From: Pilaira anomala
Lineage: Eukaryota; Mucoromycota; Mucoromycetes; Mucorales; Mucoraceae
Direction of reading: 5' to 3'
DNA length: 64,000 nucleotides
Assembly: GCA_025716855.1 (NCBI GenBank)
Contig: JAIXMQ010000064.1
Location: 62,001-126,000, forward strand
Below, one piece after another: positions 10,770-22,148 of the stretch (position 1 is its first letter; each line of letters starts with the position of its first letter). The translations under genes and the position numbers were made by a program. The notes under the pieces were generated by a model, which was given only the letters and a program-made list of their open reading frames with translations, did no database searches and was not told the DNA's origin.

Positions 10770-11146
10770 AAGAGGCTCCTCCTTAACTTCAACGGTAACA
10801 CATTTACAAATGTTTCTCTTTTTTTGAAAACAAAGCCATAAGTCAACACGTGGAGTGATAGGTTTGGGCTTTGCTCTTTTTATTTTGTTTTTTTTTTTTT
10901 AAAGCCGTTGTGTAATAAATTTAGAGAAAAAGTAATTTATTTACAATAAAAAATCTATTTTAAAAATAAAATAATGAATGGAAAGAGAGAAGAGGGGTAT
11001 GATTTGAGTTTTTTTTTTTTTTTTTTTTTTTTCTTTTTTTTTTGTCGGTTTTAAAAAGAATATGTGTTGTGTTGTGTTGTTTTGGGGGAAAATGGGGATT
11101 TTTATACAGTTTTATACAATGATTAAAATAAAAAAGGGAAATTTTT
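10392..11146. other. Spacer with long T runs
   Basis: U1 copy B upstream DNA and the 3' region of the secreted protein gene. A T-run of about 30 bases lies near 10731-10762. No feature recognised. Confidence 0.5.
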
Positions 11147-12043
11147 TTAAACTCTTGCCATATTAGCATATTCAACAAAGAAGGCGAGGGAATGAATATC
11201 TTCATTATCTACTATTAAAGGTGGGTGAACAGCTAATGCTAATAATCTTGATTTAAAGTTATGAATATCATTTGGATCACTATTCCAAGGTACAACATCC
11301 AAGGTGAATTTTCTATTTCCATTTTGAAGAAAAGCAGAGTTAAAATATTTCAAGATGCCCTTCAAATCTTGAGCGGTGTGTTGTAATAAATCGGGTAGAG
11401 CATGTTGGTCTAGTGCTTCAAATACATGTTCCAGACTATTTGTTAAATAAGTATCTAATTGTGTTGCAAGTTGAATCGAATTTTGACTGAGGCAAGATGA
11501 TAAAATGATATCATCTTCTGCATGTTGTCCACCACATGTTTCAAGTAATGAATTACGAAGAAAGCTTTCAATCGCTTGACGACTTAATTTATCAGCCAAC
11601 TTATCCCAAGTTAATGGTAAATTTCCTTCTGTATGAGCTTGTATAGCAGCAGATATCTGAGATTTAAGTATTTCCAAGTCCATCATATCTAATGTAGGTA
11701 CTTGTTGAATTGTATATTGATTAGTGTTGTGTGACTCGAGTTCTTTATCGAATTCATTAGCTTGAACGTTAATTTGAATATGATGCTGGAACTCAGTTGC
11801 GATCTCCTTATCTGTGCGACTAATCACTGCATCAAGATGGTCAAATTGAAGATGAGTTGCAATAAGCTGGGCTAACCTATCCACTTGTACAGGAAATACT
11901 TCATTAGAAATGTCATTTGTTGTTGTTGTAGTTATAGTTGATGTAGTAGTAGTAGTAGTAGTAGTTGATGATGTAGTTGTAATAGGTAAAGCGACGATAC
12001 AGCTAAATAAAGCAAATACAGTAGATAAAGTAAGATATTTCAT
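11147..12043 (-). CDS. Predicted secreted protein, 298 aa, unknown function
   Basis: Single exon. I place the start at MKYLTLSTVFALFSCIVALP, a clear signal peptide; the longer in-frame extension upstream is only a Phe/Leu-rich translated leader. The signal is followed by a short Thr/Ser tract (residues about 22-42) that could be O-glycosylated, then an alpha-helical, Gln/Leu-rich domain of about 250 residues (for example MDLEILKSQISAAIQAH, KLSRQAIESFLRNSLLETC, SLEHVFEALDQHALPDLLQH). Two cysteines (in SLLETCGG and SSCLSQN) might form a disulfide. No catalytic motif or known domain is recognised. It probably acts outside the cell or in the secretory pathway. Confidence 0.8.
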   Translation of the reverse strand: MKYLTLSTVFALFSCIVALPITTTSSTTTTTTTTSTITTTTTNDISNEVFPVQVDRLAQLIATHLQFDHLDAVISRTDKEIATEFQHHIQINVQANEFDKELESHNTNQYTIQQVPTLDMMDLEILKSQISAAIQAHTEGNLPLTWDKLADKLSRQAIESFLRNSLLETCGGQHAEDDIILSSCLSQNSIQLATQLDTYLTNSLEHVFEALDQHALPDLLQHTAQDLKGILKYFNSAFLQNGNRKFTLDVVPWNSDPNDIHNFKSRLLALAVHPPLIVDNEDIHSLAFFVEYANMARV

Positions 12044-14864
12044 ATCTTGTAAATAATAAATAAAAGTATATGAAAGGAAAAAAAAAAGAAAAAAAGAAAA
12101 AAAAAGTAGAGAGAAAAGAACTGGAAAATTTATATAAAAATAAAAATACACTTCGGAGTACAAATGGCTTAAATAAAATAAGAATTTTAGTTAAATGACC
12201 TACTGTCGTTCACATTGTTAATTATAGATTTATTTATTTAATTGTATTGTTCACTCTTCTTCTATAAACAGAGAAGTCTTTTTCTGTGAATAAGCGAAAA
12301 AAAAAAAAAAAAAAAAAAAAAAAGATCTTCGCCACTAAAATATTTTAGTACCAGAATCATTTTTGGGTTTCGCATCTATTCCAAGAATAGTATTTTAATC
12401 AAATCAGGACCCCAATTATTTATCCTTCTGAAAAAAATAGTAAATGACATGACGTGCCACGAAATGATACAAAATAAATCTTTTTTTTACAACAAATCTT
12501 GTTTTCTCCCGGCATTAAACGGAGTGTGTGGTTGAAAAAAACCAAGGTTCCCCTCATCCCTCTCTTTTACGTTGTTGCAGGCATAAATTCGCTGCCGACT
12601 TTTTTTTTTTTTTTTTTTTTTTTTTAGTTTGTATACAAGAGACCGGGTCTTTCGAATCCCCTCTTTTATACTCCAAAAATATATATAGTCTTGTTAATTA
12701 AGTACTTTACAACTTAATTATCTCCTTTCCCCCTATTTTTACTTGTCTACAAATTAAATTACCCATAATGTCTATTTTTTTTTTAAGGAGCAGCTTCTTT
12801 ATATATATATATATGTATATAAAATATAAAACAGGTGATTTAAATATATATTCTTTTGTAGATCCTCTTTTTGTTGGAGTCGAGGCTTTACTCTCTTTTT
12901 CTCTTGTTTCTATTACACAAACAAGTATTTAAAATGAAAAATAAGGGTTTTTTTTTTTCTCTTCTGCTGCAAATTAGTTTTTTTATTCTTAAAAAAGAAA
13001 ATTATCATAGCTGACATCAAAATGATCTACTTTATCCAGATTAATTTTACCTAAAAAAAGAATCAATTTCGACAACGCTATAGTTCCACACCACTATCAT
13101 ACTACACACAGCCAAACATTTAGAAAATCTAAGGAGTTTTGTAAGAGAATGGTGCCATTTTTCTTCTTCTTTATTTCTTATCTTTATATTCTGAAAAATG
13201 TGTACATAAAAATGTCATTACTTTTTTTTTTTTTTTTTTTTTTCTGTACATATTCTCTTTCTATTCAATAGTAACAAACAAAAATACAGTCTAGTTATAT
13301 ACATGCGATCGATCCTCTTTCTCGGGAACTGTATCCGATCTCTCTCTTTCTGTATAATTCAAGGCAGGTTTATTTAACTGGCTGATTATTCAACTTTATC
13401 ATTTTTTTTTTTTTTTTTTTTGGTGATCTATTTACATCTGAAGGGTTGTGAGGAGCAAATATTCAGGTTTAACTTTTCGGTTGTATTATAAATGAGCCTA
13501 TTACTTGATCTTTTCACCTCTTTCTTTGTGTCACATTTGATTACTCTGAACGCTTCCGGTGCATTCAAATACAAATACAATGTCATTCGGAATTGTATCA
13601 AGATTTTTTATAAATGTTCCTGCAAGTAACTAAACATCCTTAGTATATACAAGTTTTTTTTTCTTGAATGATCCTATATATAATATCTGTATAATGCTTC
13701 CCTTGTAGTTACAAAAAGAATATACATGTACTTAAATGCAAAAAAAAAAAAAAGAGAACACAGAGCAGTTTTAAATTTGTATATATATATATCTCTTTCT
13801 ATTTCAATATGATGATGAAAAAAGCATCAAAATAAAAACAAACGTTTTTATTATTATTTGAGAATAGTCTTACTATATTCCATATAGACTACTATTATAA
13901 TAGATTGAGAATATAGTTTTATATTTTAAATTGTATGTACGAGATATTTCGTCATTGTTTTATTTCTAAACTATCTGATTTTATTCTGCAGTTATTTAGT
14001 TCCTGCCAAAAAAAAGATCTTTTTTTTTTTGCAAATCCTTTTTACAAGAGGCGCACAGGATAATAACATCGCAAGTTGCACACAGAACGATTTAAAACCT
14101 GATACAACAATACATTTTTAAATTGATTAACTTTATGTATCGTTTCTTGCTTTATAATAAATATTTATATATAATGAAATATTTGCCAAGACCTACTTCT
14201 ACCAACTATTTACATATGTTATACCTACAAACGTAAAAAAAAAAAAAGATCGTCGTCTTATAATTATTAGGATATTAAAACTATTGTATGTACACCTATA
14301 TCTAGTCCAAATTCATATCACATACAACGTGTATATCAGATGAAGACATTAAAAAGGAGTACAAAGCCAAAAAAAAAAAAAAAGATCTCATCTCGAAAAA
14401 AAGCATAATACACATGCATATATTTTTAGCTTTAATTACTTACAAGAAAAACACATATAGAAACGTATAATAAAGTCTAGCCCTTGCTTTTTTTTTTCGG
14501 TTCGGTACAAAAAGTTTATTTTTAAGTTTATTTATTGAACGATTGAATTCTATTATTCGTATAAAACCTCATTTCCTCTTTTAAAAAAAGAGATTTACAA
14601 ACAAAAAAAAAAAAAAGGCATCAAAAAAGATCTACAAAATAAACCCCCTTAAAAACTCGTTTTTTTGTTATAGTTGAAGTTGAAGGATTTGTGCCGTGTG
14701 TATCACTTTAAAGAATTTTATTGGTTACCTGACTTTATAAATAATCCGAAACGCACAAGCATAATGTCGGTCCGGACTAGGTTTATTTTTTTTTGTGGGC
14801 TGTAAATGTGTAGATTTGACTTGAAATTATCCAAGCTCTTTCTCTGACTATATAATCCATAACA
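12044..14864. other. 2.8 kb AT-rich spacer upstream of RPL14
   Basis: Long stretch without an acceptable reading frame on either strand, full of poly-T, TATA repeats and short direct repeats. I looked for tRNA, snRNA and snoRNA signals and found none I could support. The last 100 bp contain the RPL14 promoter with the TCGGTCCGGAC motif. Confidence 0.55.
14767..14777. promoter_or_regulatory. TCGGTCCGGAC motif upstream of RPL14
   Basis: Exact copy of the 11-bp motif found before RPL7, here 98 bp before the start codon. Contains the palindrome GTCCGGAC. Confidence 0.5.
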
Positions 14865-15721
14865 ATGGTTGTACGTATAACTGAATAAGAGAATGAATAA
14901 AGAAAAGAGAGTGATGGAAAAGAGTGATTGATGATGAGGAAAAGAGAGAAAGAAAAAAAAAAAAAAAAAAAAAGAGGAAAAAAGGGTGGGGATGGATTGA
15001 AATAATTAGATACGATTTTCCAAAAAAAAAAATTATATATAGAGCTTTTACATTAGTAATAGAAACTAAAACATTACATTCTTTTTTTTTTATAGCAAGG
15101 TACTTTCAAGCGTCAAGTCGAAGTTGGCCGTGTTGTCCTCATCAACTACGGTCCCGATGCCGGCAAGTTAGCCGTCATTGTTGACATTATTGATCACAAC
15201 CGCGTAAGTGAAATATTAAACCACCCCCCTTTTTTCTTTCAATGTGGAAATAATTGACATTGAAATATAATAGGCTCTCATCGATGGTCCCACCACCGGT
15301 GTCACCCGTCAAGCTTTTGCTTACCGTCGTATGGTCTTGACTTCTCTTGTCATCAAGGACCTTCCCCGTAACGTTGGTCAATCTGCTCTCGTCAAGGCTT
15401 TGGAAAAGTCTCAAGTTGTTGCCTCTTTCGAGAAGTCTGCTTGGGCCAAGAAGCTCGAACAACGTAAGGTCCGTGCCTCTTTGACCGATTTCGATCGTTT
15501 CAAGGTCTCCAAGTTGAAGAACAAGGTAAGATATTAAAGAGTAGAGAAAATGTGTGTGTGTGTGTGTGTGTCTGTGTGTGTGTGTGTGTGTGGGTGTGTG
15601 AACAGAGAGAGAGAGATAGAGAGATTATGCATTGAAAGAAATAGGAAACTAAACTTTTTTTTTCTTCTAATAGCGTCGTTTCGCTGTCGCTTCCGCTTGT
15701 AAGGTTGCCAAGAAGCAATAA
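14865..15721 (+). CDS. RPL14: 60S ribosomal protein L14 (eL14)
   Basis: Exons 14865-14870 (ATGGTT only), 15096-15203, 15274-15525 and 15674-15721, giving 137 aa. The sequence [40 protein letters not shown] and [17 protein letters not shown] is the KOW-type beta domain of eL14, and the C-terminus is the basic helical tail ending VAKKQ. The first exon is six bases long, and its intron has the donor GTACGT as in RPL7 intron 1. Intron 3 is largely a GT repeat. Codon bias indicates high expression. The stop is only 97 bp from the stop of the convergent SMG-like gene, so their 3' UTRs probably overlap. Confidence 0.97.
15552..15600. repeat. GT microsatellite in RPL14 intron 3
   Basis: Nearly perfect GT dinucleotide run followed by a short GA run; it fills much of the intron. 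Confidence 0.9.
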
Positions 15722-15818
15722 ATTTGATTGCAACAATCTATTGTTTTGATAGCTTTTTTAACAATAAATAAATTATATTTTTTATAAAAAAAAAAAACTT
15801 TTTATTATATTTTCTTTA

Positions 15819-18800
15819 TTAACGTTGTTTCCAAGAATAATCATATACTTTTTCGAAATCAAGTTTACCAACCATTTGATCCCATTCATTGACAGTTTTA
15901 ATTAACAAGCGTTTACCAGTAACGGGATTACCAAATAATTCCGCCCACCAAGCTAAATCTTCATCATTCGTCACTAATACTAAACGTTCAGGTTGATTAT
16001 CTTCTCTTACTTGTTGTTTACTATGATAGTATAATAAACAACTTATAATTGAACGATAAGCTTTAGGTACATCACGGTATGTATAAGGAACTTCTTCTTC
16101 TTCATCTTCTTCAAAAACTTCATCATATTCAAATTCTTCTTTTTCTGTTGTTGTTGTTGTTGTTGTCGTTGTTGTTGCTGCTGCTTCTTCTTCTTCTTCA
16201 CTTTCTCCTTCTTCTTCACTTTCTTCTTCTTCTTCTTCGCTTGTAAGAATTTCTTCTTCAGAATCATCAGATTCTCCTCCTCTCCTTCTTTTAAACAAAT
16301 CATGATCAGAGCTATTATCTGATTCAGCATCAGATAATTCTTCTTCATCTCCTTCTATTTCTCCTTCCTCAGATAAGATTTGATCTACAAGTGATCTACT
16401 TTCTTCTCCAATCCAGAAAGCTTTAGCATCATCCCAGTTATCTATTTTTTCATTCATTTTCTGTATACGTAAGAAGGAAGTATTTGTTGTTTCGGTCTTG
16501 TTTGATAATTGTAGATCCAAGAAACGAATGGATTCACGTACTTGCATATTCATATGTGATGTACCCTTTTTACGATCATCTAAAGCATCAATCACTTCAT
16601 ACGGAACAATAATTTCTAAAATACTCGATTGAGATCTACGATCTACATTCAAAGTCTGACTAGCCCATCGTTTGACCTTATTCAAGCCATCCAAAAAGAC
16701 TGTGACATCTACAACACATGTATACACATCACGTTTCATTTGTTCCTCTTGAGCTGCTGGTTTCTTATTCAACGTCATTCGATTCACATTCTTTTCTAAT
16801 GAAGATACTTGTTCCATTAATCGTTGTGTAGCTAAAGCCTTCATGAATCGACCTTGTTGTTGACGCTTAGCATTTTCGTCAATCACACTGTATCTTTGTT
16901 CTGTTTGGTTATATTGAATAAAATCAAAAGCGTTTGAATCTGCCATCTTTTTGATCATTTCTCGAATACGCCCCCAACGTACTTGTTTACGTGCTTGGAA
17001 TGTTTGCTCGTCATCTACTTGGTATGAACTTTCTTTAAAGAAATCAACTTTAGAATGAAATTGGGCGAGTGGGACAAGTCCTAATAATAATAAATCTTCT
17101 GATAATGGGTAAGTAGGTGGTAACACGTTAAGAACAGGATCTGGAAATGAAGGATGGCTGATTAATAAAGACAGTAAGGATTGAATAGACTAAGTAAAAA
17201 AAAAAAAAAAAGAAAGAGTTAGAGAAATAATCTAGATACAGGTAAAAAAAAAAACTTACTTTGACTAAATTCTTTTTTTCGGGTTCTCTATTTCTAACAT
17301 CGTTCGTAGCCGTCATACAATATTGAGCAAGTGTTGTGATACTGGTGTATAAATAACTAGACCAGATACTAAGACTAGGTAATAAAGTTTCATCTACCAT
17401 CGATTCTAATTTTTCAAACTTTTCAGGTTGCAATGTATCTTGTATTTGTTCTAATGCTTGTCTTGAAGAACGATAGACACCAGTCAAGAGATGAAAGACA
17501 AATGTATACATATGAATTTGTGAAGCTAAAATAATAGGTCGAATTGAATAATTCGCTTTATCCTTTAACCTTTCACCTGCAATCCAAACTGAAATCATCA
17601 AGATGGTAATCGTACGTGTCAAGGTGGTCCGAATAATATGAAGTAAAGCAGAAGTTGACTTTGATAAATTGGGTTCTTCATCCTCTTCAGCTTGAATGAT
17701 AGAAAAGAGTGTGGCGCCTAATTGATTTGAGAGAGGCATCATCGCAGCAAATTCTTCTGGATCCTTTTGATTGAACATGACTGTACGATGCATATGAAGA
17801 AATGATTCGACAAATTCTGAAATCTTACTCGTCGCGTCTTCATGCAATTCTTTAGGTTTCGTACTTAATTTGATTTTGGAATAAAATGATTTCAAGTTAT
17901 CTCGACCGACACTGGAAGGATATTTAACAGCCAAACTAAATTAAAGAGAGAAAGAGAGATAAATATAAAATAAAATTGATCAAGCCAAGTAATTTTTTTT
18001 TTTACCTCATGCAGTAATACCATACAACATCCATAGCATTACCATTTGAGATAGATAATAAAGCTAATTGTGAATAGGGTTTACCATTTTCACGATAGAC
18101 ACTAATAGCTTTTAGATAACAGGTTTTGGCTAAAGACCAATATTCCGAAGTTTTCTTTGTACTTTTAGCAGCCATGGCTTGTTGAGCATGATATCTAGCT
18201 AAATCACCCATACAAATATAATTGGACTGAAGTAAGATACCTGTTTTTTTCTCAGCAGCACCTTGTTGTTTCCATAAATCAATCCCTAATACTTTGGTAT
18301 CGATATGATACACGGATTTCACATGATGATTTAATTCGCGGTAAAATTTGAACGCAGCATCAATTCGACGAAACAATTCCTTTTGTAAAGCTTTATTTTC
18401 TTCGCTGGTTGGGTCTGATGATTTGCGTAGTTTACTGCGGACCTGTTCAATCCCTGCATAAAAGATATATCTCCATAGTTTATCTTCGATATGATGTGCT
18501 GTGGCATAAATAAGGTCAGTAGCAAATAAACGACGGTAAGTTGCTTTCAAGCTAAAAACGACATTGTACTTAGTAACGAACAAACAAAGTCGGGAAAGAG
18601 AGAGAGAGAGAGAGAGTATATGTTTTCTTTTTTCTTTTCTTTTTTTTACCTGTTACGAACGTAATCGATCTCTTCTTCAGTTGCAGAGATTTGTTCTGCA
18701 GCAATAGCACTGGCCATGCGTCCTTGTTCTTTACTTGGCATATTTGAATAGTTAATTTTCAATTGTGTTTGCAATTCAGCTAATTGCTTTTCTAAAGCAT

Positions 18801-19018
18801 GAGCTTCACTATATGAATATATTTAGTTACAATTTTCCCTTTTTTTTTTCTTTCCCTAAAATATACCTTGATAGATCAGTCAAGTTCAAGTTTTGTTTAG
18901 ATTGTAAATCTTCTGTCGGGATTGAAGGCTCATCATGTTGCTTTTGCTTTCTTCTGTTTCTAGGTCTTCTTCTTCTTCGACGTTGGGTGGGGGACTTGTT
19001 TAACTCACTAGTTTGCAT
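15819..19018 (-). CDS. EST1/SMG5/6-type protein with PIN domain, 967 aa (nonsense-mediated decay / telomerase-associated family)
   Basis: Exons 18867-19018, 18650-18808, 18006-18551, 17260-17935 and 15819-17189. A basic N-terminus (RRRRRRPRNRRKQKQ) is followed by a coiled coil and a 14-3-3-like EST1 helical region (for example EDKLWRYIFYAGIEQVRSKL, YNYICMGDLARYHAQQAM-like repeat, KTCYLKAISVYRENGKPYSQ). From about residue 660 there is a PIN domain: VVDVTVFLDGL supplies the first Asp, IIVPYEVIDALDDRKKG and MQVRESIRFLDLQ follow, then LVLVTNDEDLAWWAE and a conserved end. A long Glu/Ser/Thr insert (roughly residues 780-890) interrupts the PIN fold. Domain order matches SMG6/SMG5; Asp residues suggest SMG6-like nuclease activity but this is not certain. 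An 8-codon upstream frame overlaps the start. Confidence 0.88.
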
Positions 19019-19026
19019 TGAGACAT
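19000..19026 (-). promoter_or_regulatory. Short upstream ORF overlapping the start of the SMG-like gene
   Basis: An ATG 8 bases before the main start opens an eight-codon frame (MSQCKLVS) in another phase that ends past the main ATG. If used, it would reduce translation by start-site competition. Confidence 0.5.
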
Positions 19027-19744
19027 AATTTTTATAAAAAGTTGAAAATTTTTATGTTAGTTCGTATAAAGCATACAAAATGTGTGTGTGAAAAAAAAAT
19101 AAAGACTAATATGTAGTTTTTTTGTATCTCCGTTAAAAGCTATATTTTTTCTTTATGGTATGTGTTTAAGGGTAATAACGTGTTTCGAGACAAAAGAACT
19201 AATTCATTCTCCATAAATGATTGTAAAATCAATGCATAAATAACCACACATCCTTTAATAAATATAATGAAATGTGGACAGTATAACGTATTCTTTTAGA
19301 ACTATGTGAAAATGTTAGTAGTAGTTATAAGTCTCATCTTTAAATTAGACAACTAGGTATCTGTATTGTTGACACATTTAAAAAAATAAGCCTGGTACAT
19401 GAGTGGCACTTCTGAAACTCGTTGTGATACGGTTTAGAGAAAAGTATGTAGTTGACCACATGAAAAAAAAAAACATTTTATTAAGTCATGTCTCATTTGC
19501 ATTTATTCAGTTTAGATATAAAATTCATAGTTGTAATAATGATATATATTAGATTCATTATAACAATCCGTGATTAAAAAGTAACATCTGACTGAAAATG
19601 GTATCATGGTACGTAAATATACATACAAAAATGCAAAGTCAAAATTACAGTAAAAACAGGTAATATTTCAATTAATCAGTCTTTATTTACTATTATTTAC
19701 GTTTACAACGTTCTTGACACCCAGAGAGATTATAAAAAAAAAAG
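19027..19744. other. Spacer, promoter side of the SMG-like gene
   Basis: AT-rich; upstream region of the SMG-like gene and 3' region of the APSES gene. No other feature recognised. Confidence 0.5.
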
Positions 19745-20941
19745 TTACCAAAATGACTTATCTGTAGGAGGTGATTTAGTTGTTTCGGTACTTGTTTGAG
19801 CATTATCAAAATAATATTTATCTGAAGAAGATGATGACGATGAAGGATAATGCGGCTGTGCACTAGCATTATACTTGGTTCTAGCCTTCGAGTCTATTAT
19901 TTATATTTTTAGAATTATGGTCGATTGTTTTTTTTTCTTTCTAAAAGCTATTACTTACCATTATCAATATCAGTTGAGACAGACCTTTTCTGAACCGAAG
20001 ATGCGGTATAAGTATCGGTAGGATAATGATGATTTTGGGTGTAATTTAAACTCTGAGGCTGATGATGATACATGTCATAAATGACATTATTGTGAGATAC
20101 ATCTGTATTAGAAGAAGTTGAATAAGGTTGTAAAGTATTTGTGGTAGATGGCGAATTATTAAATCGGTTTATATGATCCATTTGATGAAAATGAGAAGGA
20201 TAAAGAAAAGAAGCAGGGTTATCTGAAAAAATAGGATGCAAGGTATCAAATATTTTAAATTGACTAGCTAATGCTTTAGCTCTATCAAATGGAATCCTAA
20301 CAAATTAATATTTGTTGTTTAATAATATGGAATTTTGAATCATCATATTTTTTATATATATTACCATACACCCTTCAAATGCATCGCTCCTACTTTTACA
20401 ACGATTCTGCCTCTTTCATTTTTCAAAATGCCATCACGTTTTCCTCTTGACATACCAGCTACATTTAATAACTTTGTGCCATTGATCATATCGTTGTCTA
20501 AATATCATATTATGCATGCGTAAAGAATTAAATTAGTTTTTGAAATATATATAATAATCTGTCAGTCTTACCTTGACGACGAGCAACACAAATGCCTCTA
20601 CTATCTACTTGATAACATAGTGTACTTTCATCTTCCCATAAAGTTGTCGTTAATCTAGGCCTTGTAGGTGGTTTTGTGCGATTATTACTTGACAGTAAAG
20701 AAGAGGAAGAAGACCTAGATAAGGCAGAATATGGCTGATATAAATGGCTTGTGGTGGTAGTATATCGCGACGGGGGCCTCGATTGCACAGGTGGTAAAGT
20801 AGGTAAAGAAGGAGAGGATGATAATATATTTCCAATGCTTGTTGGCGCAGTGGAACGCTGCCATATGTTGCTACTATGCCAGTTCTTATTATTTGTACTC
20901 GCATTATGATTTTGGATATGGCTGTTATTATTTGATTGCAT
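19745..20941 (-). CDS. APSES (StuA/Efg1/Asm1-type) transcription factor, 329 aa
   Basis: Exons 20572-20941, 20365-20497, 19959-20296 and 19745-19893. The APSES/KilA-N DNA-binding domain covers about residues 105-200: [68 protein letters not shown]. This family (StuA, Efg1, Phd1, Asm1) binds MCGCGW-type sites and controls morphogenesis, sporulation and cell shape in fungi. Ser/Pro/Asn-rich, presumably disordered arms flank the domain. The start at [15 protein letters not shown] is preferred over an upstream hydrophobic extension. The upstream 1.2 kb is AT-rich and free of genes, which fits a large regulated promoter. Confidence 0.93.
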
Positions 20942-22148
20942 TCTGATTATGAAATGTGTGCGTCTATGCACATAAAAAAAAAAGGCTAAAAAAGAAAAAG
21001 GAGTTGAAAAATACAAACAAAGGATAAAGTTTTTTTCTTTCTTTTTGATTTATATGTAAATGACGCTATAACCGAAGTGGTCTCCGATATGAAAACATAT
21101 AACAAAACCAACCGAAGAAATCAATCGAGTTATGAGGTGATTTGATATAAAATTATCAGCTTTATTATATTATGCAGCCACACACAAGCACACATTTACA
21201 AAAAAAAATATATATATAACGGCATGAAATATAATACCGAATAATACTGCTCCACTTTACTGTGAGATTTTTTTAAGGCTAAGCTTTAAAACAATCGTCA
21301 TATATCAAGAGCAATTATCGATCAGGACAGTTCATTATAGAATCTAAAATTCATGAAAATAGAAATTTATACATGCTTGTTTAACAAATCTTGCTTAAGA
21401 TTTAAAATTAATACATTATGGAATCACCTCGTGCATAGACATCATCCTGGTACTGATCTTTTGATACCACACCAACCATCCGATGAGTTTATAAAACGCA
21501 TTGTCTTCTATACTTTTAAATGTTCTTTTAAAATTTTTTCTTCAAAATATACCTGTCTGAGCTCATACCAAAAAATGCCTATTATCTGACTAATTGAATT
21601 GATACTCTAGACCTTATGAACCTTTTTCAACCGTCGAGTATAGCCGCTCTAATTCATTTGACTCTTTTTTGTTCACAATATGAAATATTATCATTCTGTA
21701 TTATATTAGGTTGATATCCACCTTTTTATTATAAATTTTTTTACACATTTGTTCCCACAAATAACCAGTATAGTTCTCTTTTAGGCATTGAGATTCTTGT
21801 AACTAAAATATTTAGGATCTTTCTTATCTGCCACTTGGTGTAGGGAGCTATATTTCTCATCTTTTGGAAGGCTGCGCTTAATATAATATCTACTCTTTGA
21901 CCTTGAGTGTTATTTTGTGAAAAACTCGTTTCTTTTGGAGTTTGGAGTTGGATTCAAAAAGGAACTTCGAGAAAAAAGTCATTATATTGAGGAGAGCATC
22001 TCTGCTTAATTTGGAACTTTTGCCACATACACAGTAAAGAAATAAAAAAAAAAAAAAGGTTGAAAATGATGAGCTTCTATTTTTATTATTTTAGTTGTTA
22101 TAGAAAAAGGTGTAGTTTTTTATTTATTATAATTGTCTACTGAAAAAT
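20942..22148. other. 1.2 kb spacer upstream of the APSES gene
   Basis: AT-rich promoter-sized region. A 78-codon plus-strand frame at 21353-21589 has no recognisable domain and unconvincing composition. Nothing else seen. Confidence 0.5.

Noticed and set aside
12635..12680. tRNA-like segment with TTCGAATCCC
   Set aside because: No acceptor, D or anticodon arms can be formed around it.
13808..13980. TGATGATG followed by CTGA as a second snoRNA
   Set aside because: The boxes are too far apart and no terminal stem or rRNA complementarity was found.
14871..15095. snoRNA in RPL14 intron 1
   Set aside because: A TGATGATGA sequence is present but there is no D box or pairing ends; the rest is A-rich repeat.
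16043..16348. Lys/Gln-rich frame
   Set aside because: Shadow of the acidic insert of the SMG-like gene in another phase.
21353..21589. 78-codon frame
   Set aside because: No domain, no partner exons and AT-driven composition.
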